From MGIIb-P sp963934015 (GTDB lineage: Archaea; Thermoplasmatota; Poseidoniia; Poseidoniales; Thalassarchaeaceae): DNA of 47,477 nucleotides. Below are positions 42,708-47,477 of this stretch, in pieces. The number at the start of each line of letters is the position of its first letter. Within the stretch, counting starts at the first letter, position 1. The position numbers were made by a program, and so were the translations under genes. The DNA lies in the NCBI GenBank assembly GCA_963934015.1, contig CAWVWT010000013.1:1-47477 (forward strand), in the 5' to 3' direction. The notes beneath the pieces were generated by a model. It did no database searches. It worked only from the letters and a program-made list of their open reading frames with translations, and was not told the DNA's origin.

Positions 42708-43529
42708 TTATTGATTGAATCCAGGATACTGTTCCTGGGTCATTTTTTCGGCAAGTTCGGGTTCAAAACCACGGGCAATCATACTGCCATAATATGCGTG
42801 AGCAGGCGCTGAATCATTAGTTGGCATGGGTATTCCAGTTTCGACAGGAAGGGGTGGAGCGTTGTATGCAACTCCAGTCAATATCACAGGATCAGTCGTA
42901 TCTTCCGACATTGTAAAACCCAAAATGAGACCAAGAATCAGGAAACAACAACCACATGGGAATAAACAAGTGGAACTCAAAGCAGCAAATATTCCACCGA
43001 TTAGTTCCGCTATTTCTTCATCGTCGTAAACAACCCAGATGGGCTCATTTGATTCAATGGTCAAGGTTCCGTTCATACACCCCCAACAGGCTCTGCCAAT
43101 TTTCACCAGTTCTTTTCCATCAACTATACGTGTTTCACCAGCACCAACATTGCATCCCGCATTTGGTTCTCCGACTTCAAAGTAGAATCTTTCATCATCA
43201 CTTGCATTCACCGCATAGGATTGATTTGTTCCAAAATTCTCCATGTATTTCCCATCGTGAATCGCTGTGATATTCACACGGTCACAAATATCCCATGCCC
43301 CGTCATTGTTGGTATCTTCGTAAACACCTTCAACGTAGATTGTGAATCCTATATCTCCATGGTGATCATCATCATAGATTTCGACAGAACCACTATTTTG
43401 GTCCGAAATTACATAATTCACGTCTTCGATATTTTCACTGACTGAGGAAACACCGAAAGCAAAAATGACCACGCACAAAAGAAGGATGGTGGCTCCAAGT
43501 CCACTCATCACTTTACCAACAATATGCAT
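42708..43529 (-). CDS. Two-helix membrane protein with extracellular calcium-loop-like domain and conserved YY...YPGF tail (paralog 1)
   Basis: A 273-aa protein. Helix 1 (GLGATILLLCVVIFAFGVSS) is followed by an outside domain of about 150 residues with Asp-rich loops (DTNNDGAWDICD), four or more cysteines and a beta-rich pattern. Helix 2 is Cys-rich (CLFPCGCCFLILGLILGFTM). A cytoplasmic tail of about 60 residues, rich in Pro, ends in AYYGSMIARGF...YPGFNQ. The same order of parts, including the terminal motif, recurs in the next gene upstream, so the pair are tandem paralogs. I recognise no described family. The terminal motif resembles SHOCT-like short C-terminal helical modules only in position and size. 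Confidence 0.78.
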   Translation of the reverse strand: MHIVGKVMSGLGATILLLCVVIFAFGVSSVSENIEDVNYVISDQNSGSVEIYDDDHHGDIGFTIYVEGVYEDTNNDGAWDICDRVNITAIHDGKYMENFGTNQSYAVNASDDERFYFEVGEPNAGCNVGAGETRIVDGKELVKIGRACWGCMNGTLTIESNEPIWVVYDDEEIAELIGGIFAALSSTCLFPCGCCFLILGLILGFTMSEDTTDPVILTGVAYNAPPLPVETGIPMPTNDSAPAHAYYGSMIARGFEPELAEKMTQEQYPGFNQ

Positions 43530-43621
43530 GATTTCGGCAACACTGGATGTGCCTTAATCTAATCGCAATATTGCTTAAGTGGACGCCAAAGCAATACGGC
43601 AAACCAAACACTGTTCGGCAA

Positions 43622-44524
43622 TCAACCTTGGAATCCAGGGTAGTGCTGTGCGGTGTACTGCGTTGCACTGGCTGCATCATAGCCCTGTGTAAGGAGTCCG
43701 TTGTAGTATTCCCGAGCTGGGTCTGGTTGAGCAACGGGCGCGGCTGCGACCGGTACTGCCATCGGTTGGGCTGCGACCGGTGCTGCCATCGGTGCGACAG
43801 CAACAGGTGCACCCATCATTGGGACGGCACCACCAGGTGCTCCAACAACGGGAGCGCCCATACCGACCATTCCACCGCCGCCACCTTGGACAACCACTGT
43901 CTGAGGCTTGTCGTTGATGGTCAAGCCGAGAATCAGACCGAGGAGAAGCAAACAGCAACCGCCAATGAAGAAGCAGGTCGAACCGAGCATACTCAGGATA
44001 CCACCGGCCGCTTCACCAACATCGCCAAGAGCATCGACAAACACCTTGTCATCATACTGTACCCAGCATGTGGTAGCACACGATACAGTGGCAGTTCCGT
44101 TTTCATAGCCGAAGGCTGAATCGCCTATCCTTACGAGAGTCTTGCCACCTTCTTCGCGAGCATCTTCGTAATTCCAGTCTGTGTCACACGCATAGATGAA
44201 ACTGTTTGAGGAATCGTCAGTGTGCGTAGTTGTAAAATCTGTTTGACTACTACTCTGATCATATGAATCACAATGGTCCCAATCGCCATCCCCGTCATCA
44301 TCTGTGTATGTGCCTTCAATGAAAATTGAGAAGCCAAATTCGCCTTCACCATCATCATCAACAATTTCGATAGTGCCACTGGTAACTCCTTCCAATTCCC
44401 AGTAATTATCTTCTAAATCATCGACTGCGTCATCTACGGTCATAGAACCCCATGCGAACATTCCGCCGCCAATCAATACCAACACAAGGCCAATGCCCAT
44501 GAATATCTTACCACTTGCGTGCAT
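43622..44524 (-). CDS. Two-helix membrane protein with extracellular calcium-loop-like domain and conserved YY...YPGF tail (paralog 2)
   Basis: A 300-aa paralog of the gene downstream. Helix 1 is IFMGIGLVLVLIGGGMFAWG. The outside domain contains EFGFSIFIEGTYTDDDGDGDWDHCD (paralog 1: GFTIYVEGVYEDTNNDGAWDICD; compare the parts FTIYVEG and FSIFIEG). Helix 2 is CFFIGGCCLLLLGLILGLTI. The tail is an Ala/Pro/Val low-complexity stretch (AAPVAAQPMAVPVAAAPVAQ) leading to EYYNGLLTQGY...YPGFQG. Homology covers the whole length but the tails between helix 2 and the end motif differ. The 92-base gap between the pair has the palindrome GCAATATTGC and no gene. Role unknown; two membrane passes with a shared cytoplasmic end suggest a common partner. 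Confidence 0.78.
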   Translation of the reverse strand: MHASGKIFMGIGLVLVLIGGGMFAWGSMTVDDAVDDLEDNYWELEGVTSGTIEIVDDDGEGEFGFSIFIEGTYTDDDGDGDWDHCDSYDQSSSQTDFTTTHTDDSSNSFIYACDTDWNYEDAREEGGKTLVRIGDSAFGYENGTATVSCATTCWVQYDDKVFVDALGDVGEAAGGILSMLGSTCFFIGGCCLLLLGLILGLTINDKPQTVVVQGGGGGMVGMGAPVVGAPGGAVPMMGAPVAVAPMAAPVAAQPMAVPVAAAPVAQPDPAREYYNGLLTQGYDAASATQYTAQHYPGFQG

Positions 44525-44610
44525 GGTACTGGCTTAGTTGCTTACTTCTTAACCTCATCGCACAGAGGCCAGAGGCAAAAAATTGAGGGGTGATGGCTTG
44601 TAGGATATTC

Positions 44611-45609
44611 ATGCAAGCACCGCGCGGCCGTGTCGTTTGCTTCGGCGAAGCGATGTTGCGAAACTCGGAAGGAATCATCACACCTGGTGGTGCTGAATAC
44701 AATGTTGCCTGTGCACTTGCACGATTGGGGGTAGGAGCTTCATGGATTAGTGCACTCTCTGAAAGTACCACGATGATTGAAACCACTGCAACAGATTCAG
44801 GGGTCCATCTAGATGTGCGTCGTTCTGAATTACCAGTTGGAACATATGTCGTGGATCAAGAGGCTAGAACCGTTGATTATGATCGTTCAAATTCGGCCTT
44901 TGCCCATCTCAACTCACAAGATTTTGATTGGAGGGGGATTCTCACAGGCGCGCGTTGGTTAGTGACGAGTGGTATTACTCCGTTACTCGGTGAGGGGCCA
45001 CGATCTGCTTGGGGTGGGGCCTTGACCTTCGCAGAATTGGATGGCACTTTGATTGCCTTGGATTTGAATCATCGACCAGCCTTAGGAACGATTGAGGAAT
45101 TATGGGGTATTATTCGCCCTCGAATGCGAATGTTCCACGTGCTGGTTCTATCACCTGATAGTCTAGCGAAAATTGCAGAAATTGAAGGGATTCCACGTCC
45201 GGAAAACTACGAAGAAAACATCGAATCGTTGTCTGAATTACGGCGCAGATTTCTGATACCCCACCTTTGTTGTACCTTCAAACGACCTGAAACCGATGGT
45301 CGACAAAAGCGTTGGTCGGTGGTTGCCCATGCCTTTGGAATGGATTCAACCGTAGATGATGCAGTCATTCATTCTCCAGTGGAGAATTTGGGGGGAGGCG
45401 ATGCATGGCTTGCGGGTTTTATCGATGCATTGAGCGAGCATGGTCATGGTCCTGTATCTCCACTCATCGGTGCGCTACGTGGAGATTTATTGGCAGCACT
45501 TTGTCAGAATACAGCCGGTGATGTCTCGATGGTTACGCGCGAAGAACTCGATGGTTTTGAAGCACAACGTGAGTTTTCATCCGGCGATCACCGAACACTG
45601 AATATCTGA
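44611..45609 (+). CDS. PfkB-family sugar kinase, 2-keto-3-deoxy-gluconate/galactonate kinase type
   Basis: A 332-aa ribokinase-fold enzyme: N-terminal RVVCFGEAML and GGAEYNVACALARLG (substrate-binding GG), C-terminal NLGGGDAWLAGF with the catalytic Asp (family GAGD). With the next two genes it predicts phosphorylation of 2-keto-3-deoxygluconate or -galactonate to the 6-phosphate. ATG 44611 (MQAPRGRVV) is preferred with AGGAT before it; ATG 44593 is an alternative. First gene of a three-gene operon. The E. coli KDGal kinase DgoK is from a different fold family, so the symbol dgoK is not applied; kdgK would fit the fold. Confidence 0.85.
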   Translation: MQAPRGRVVCFGEAMLRNSEGIITPGGAEYNVACALARLGVGASWISALSESTTMIETTATDSGVHLDVRRSELPVGTYVVDQEARTVDYDRSNSAFAHLNSQDFDWRGILTGARWLVTSGITPLLGEGPRSAWGGALTFAELDGTLIALDLNHRPALGTIEELWGIIRPRMRMFHVLVLSPDSLAKIAEIEGIPRPENYEENIESLSELRRRFLIPHLCCTFKRPETDGRQKRWSVVAHAFGMDSTVDDAVIHSPVENLGGGDAWLAGFIDALSEHGHGPVSPLIGALRGDLLAALCQNTAGDVSMVTREELDGFEAQREFSSGDHRTLNI

Positions 45610-45618
45610 GGTGAGCTC
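45607..45618 (+). promoter_or_regulatory. Stop-codon/RBS junction
   Basis: TGAGGTGA, four bases, ATG, with the kinase stop TGA as the first triplet. Third exact copy of this junction in the window. Confidence 0.65.
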
Positions 45619-46278
45619 ATGGATGAGATGAGAATCAAAACGATCTTGACCCATCTGAAAGATGCTGGAATCATTGCGATTCTCCGAGGGCAAAATTTCG
45701 AACGCATGATTCAGCGGGGGCTTACACTAGCCGATATGGGTTGTACTGCAATCGAAGTTACACTTGACAGTCCGCATGCGTTGGCGATTGTTTCTGAATT
45801 GCGCCAAAAATTACCTTCTTCAGTACTTGTTGGTGTAGGCACTTTACTCGATACTGAACAAATCGAATCCTGTGTGAAGGTCGGTGCAGAATATGCGCTA
45901 TCACCCACCAATCCGGAAGGGATGATTCAGCACTGCCATGCGGCAAACATACTTGCCGTACCTGGCGTTGCCAATTCTGACGAGTTGGAGGCGGCAATCA
46001 CAGACGGGGCACGCATCATCAAATTGTTCCCAGCCACTGAATGGTCATCCAATCAACTCACTTCGGCATCCGTGCCTTGGATGCCAGTGGGTGGTGTTGA
46101 TGCGCAGAGTGTATGGCAGTGGCTAGATGCAGGTGCATGGTGTGTCGGCATGGGTGCAAATCTGTGTGGTTCAGATTTGAATAACGAGGATGAATATAGT
46201 ACTACTTGGGCTGAATCTGAAGAACAAGTGGCACGGGGCATATTCATGGAACTCCAACGCTGGCGCAATGATGCGTGA
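45619..46278 (+). CDS. eda: 2-keto-3-deoxy-6-phosphogluconate/-galactonate aldolase, bacterial Eda/DgoA type
   Basis: Class I aldolase splitting KDPG or KDPGal to pyruvate and glyceraldehyde-3-phosphate. 219 aa; the Schiff-base lysine is in IIKLFPA, the catalytic Glu in AIEVTLDS and the phosphate-binding region in MPVGGVDA. AILRG at the N-terminus is also typical. The bacterial type differs from the archaeal KDG aldolase of Sulfolobus/Thermoplasma relatives, which suggests acquisition by transfer. Start ATG 45619 is fixed by the TGAGGTGA junction. It overlaps the dehydratase by GTGA. Confidence 0.9.
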   Translation: MDEMRIKTILTHLKDAGIIAILRGQNFERMIQRGLTLADMGCTAIEVTLDSPHALAIVSELRQKLPSSVLVGVGTLLDTEQIESCVKVGAEYALSPTNPEGMIQHCHAANILAVPGVANSDELEAAITDGARIIKLFPATEWSSNQLTSASVPWMPVGGVDAQSVWQWLDAGAWCVGMGANLCGSDLNNEDEYSTTWAESEEQVARGIFMELQRWRNDA

Positions 46279-47456
46279 CCACGATTCGTTCTGCTGTATG
46301 CGTGCGGTGCCCACCGCGTTGGCTCTTGCTAAGAGTTGAAACCGATGATGGTGAAATCGGTTGGGGTGAGGCGATTGGAGACCTACATAATGAGGTTCAA
46401 AACGCGTTGACTGCAATCGGTGAACGAGTCGAAGGCAGTCACATTCACGATATCACTCGAATAATCGAAAATCAACGTAAAACACGATTCTGGAGAGACG
46501 GTCCGGTATTGGATACTGCACTTTCTGCTCTAGAAATGGCGTTATGGGATCTCAAAGGCAAGCAATTCGGTGCACCTGTGCACGATTTGCTTGGAGGGCG
46601 CGTACGCGAGCGCGTACGTGTGTACCGCAACCTATGGGGGCGCACACCTGAGGAATTCGCAGAATCCGCCAGAGAAGCAACCTCTCAATCGATGACCGCA
46701 GTCAAAGTCAGCCCTGCCGGCCCCACACCCGATGTGGTGTCAAGAGCGGCCCTCAATGGCATGGTCGATGTGGTACGCGCTGTGCGAGATGCGGTAGGAC
46801 CGAATGTCGATTTGGCCGTAGACCTACATGGTCGATTGACACCTGCAGCATCTCGTCGAGCTGTTCACGCATTGTCGACATTCGATCCATTCTTCATTGA
46901 GGAACCATGTTTACCCGATGGTAGTCCATCGCACATCGCTGATTTGCGTGCCCTCCGTACTGCACAACCGATATCCATCGCGACTGGAGAGAGATTGCGC
47001 AGCGCCCACGCCTTTGCTCAGCATCTTCTCCCTTCGCCGGTTGTCGATATCATTCAGCCTGACATCAGTATGGTGGGTGGTATTCGCGCGACGGTAGAAA
47101 TTGGTGCGATGGCTGCTGCTGCACAGGTTTCGATGGCCCCACACTGCCCTTACGGACCGATACAGTTCGCAGCCTCCATGCAGGTGGCCGCTGCAAGCCC
47201 TGCTCATTTGATACAGGAATTCCAATCGTTAGGAGGGGCTGGTTCAGGCGGAGGTACGCCAGGTGGTGGCCAGAATTGGGCGTTCGACCTGATTGCACAA
47301 CCATTCACCATTGAGGCTGGCCATATTGAGGTTCCAACCGCACCGGGGCTGGGTATCGAAGTTCTGGAAGAGCGAATTGAAGAACACATGGATATGTGGA
47401 ATCCACACCCACCAACTGCTTGGACGCACGAGGATGGTAGTCACGCTGAGTGGTAA
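46275..47456 (+). CDS. dgoD: Enolase-superfamily sugar-acid dehydratase, D-galactonate dehydratase-like
   Basis: A 393-aa member of the mandelate racemase/muconate-lactonizing group. Metal and catalytic residues of the DgoD/gluconate-dehydratase branch are visible: Asp and His in VDLHGRL, Glu in FIEEPCLP, Glu in ATGERL, Asp in IQPDISMVGG and the catalytic His in APHCPYGP. It would convert galactonate (or a related acid) to 2-keto-3-deoxygalactonate. It has a GTG start overlapping the aldolase stop by four bases. A glycine-rich loop (GGAGSGGGTPGGGQ) near the C-terminus is unusual. Together with the kinase and aldolase it completes a DeLey-Doudoroff-type route. The 21 bases after the stop show nothing. 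Confidence 0.88.
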   Translation: MTTIRSAVCVRCPPRWLLLRVETDDGEIGWGEAIGDLHNEVQNALTAIGERVEGSHIHDITRIIENQRKTRFWRDGPVLDTALSALEMALWDLKGKQFGAPVHDLLGGRVRERVRVYRNLWGRTPEEFAESAREATSQSMTAVKVSPAGPTPDVVSRAALNGMVDVVRAVRDAVGPNVDLAVDLHGRLTPAASRRAVHALSTFDPFFIEEPCLPDGSPSHIADLRALRTAQPISIATGERLRSAHAFAQHLLPSPVVDIIQPDISMVGGIRATVEIGAMAAAAQVSMAPHCPYGPIQFAASMQVAAASPAHLIQEFQSLGGAGSGGGTPGGGQNWAFDLIAQPFTIEAGHIEVPTAPGLGIEVLEERIEEHMDMWNPHPPTAWTHEDGSHAEW

Positions 47457-47477
47457 TCAACTCAGCATTGTTTCTGG

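Noticed and set aside
43567..43576. Palindrome GCAATATTGC between the two membrane paralogs as an operator
   Set aside because: It is a single short palindrome in an AT-rich gap with no second copy or conserved position; chance is likely.
46600..46622. Repeat/palindrome of GCGCGTACG in the dehydratase gene
   Set aside because: It encodes Arg-Val repeats (RVRERVRVY) that are common at this place in the family; probably a by-product of codon choice.
1..47477. CRISPR arrays, insertion sequences, integrase/att sites or prophage genes
   Set aside because: Looked for regularly spaced direct repeats, transposase motifs and terminal repeats; none seen.

Overview
The window looks archaeal and most resembles Marine Group II Euryarchaeota (Poseidoniales). 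Evidence: an archaeal-type AspRS, GatD, a replication factor C small subunit, Pelota, an elongator tRNA-Met with a canonical archaeal intron, very large Ig-like/DNRLRE surface proteins, and bacterial-type metabolic genes (panB, fhs, eda-like). The lineage is inferred from gene content; there is no rRNA here to prove it.

Layout. 1-4023: end of an unidentified gene, aspS, and a lipoprotein with thrombospondin-3 and FG-GAP repeats. 4108-10263: a tight six-gene operon (formyltransferase-like, atypical SDR, TPR protein, luciferase-like flavin oxidoreductase, asparaginase II, aminomuconate-semialdehyde-type aldehyde dehydrogenase). 10253-10750 (-): a small membrane protein. 10784-15006: both subunits of a 2-aminophenol-1,6-dioxygenase-like LigB enzyme, the second fused to a 2-aminomuconate-deaminase-like RidA domain, then an amino-acid permease carrying an EF-hand. 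15069-15887: panB. 15878-29727 (-): three consecutive surface-protein genes (3126, 643 and 816 aa) with related Ig-like repeats, one C-terminal membrane helix each and Trp-rich cytoplasmic tails. 29821-35252: rfc small subunit, two small minus-strand genes, tRNA-Met, gatD and an acyl-CoA carboxylase beta subunit. 35249-42707: a secreted hydrolase-like protein, aroE, fhs, a thioredoxin-fold lipoprotein and pelota. 42708-44524 (-): two paralogous membrane proteins. 44611-47456: KDG/KDGal kinase, KDPG/KDPGal aldolase and galactonate-type dehydratase.

How the genes fit together. The most striking unit is 4108-15006. Ring cleavage (AmnB+AmnA-like), oxidation of the semialdehyde (AmnC-like ALDH) and hydrolytic deamination (AmnD-like RidA) form three consecutive steps of an aminophenol/aminomuconate meta-cleavage route. 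They sit beside an oxidoreductase, an amidase and a permease whose substrates I cannot assign. The last three genes form a complete sugar-acid route to pyruvate and glyceraldehyde-3-phosphate.

Two non-coding patterns recur. Short perfect inverted repeats with a 3-nt spacer (6-8 bp arms) sit at or just before the start of genes that open transcription units, often placing the Shine-Dalgarno in the 3' arm. Inside operons, the upstream stop codon is instead part of the ribosome binding site (TGAGGTGA, four bases, ATG).
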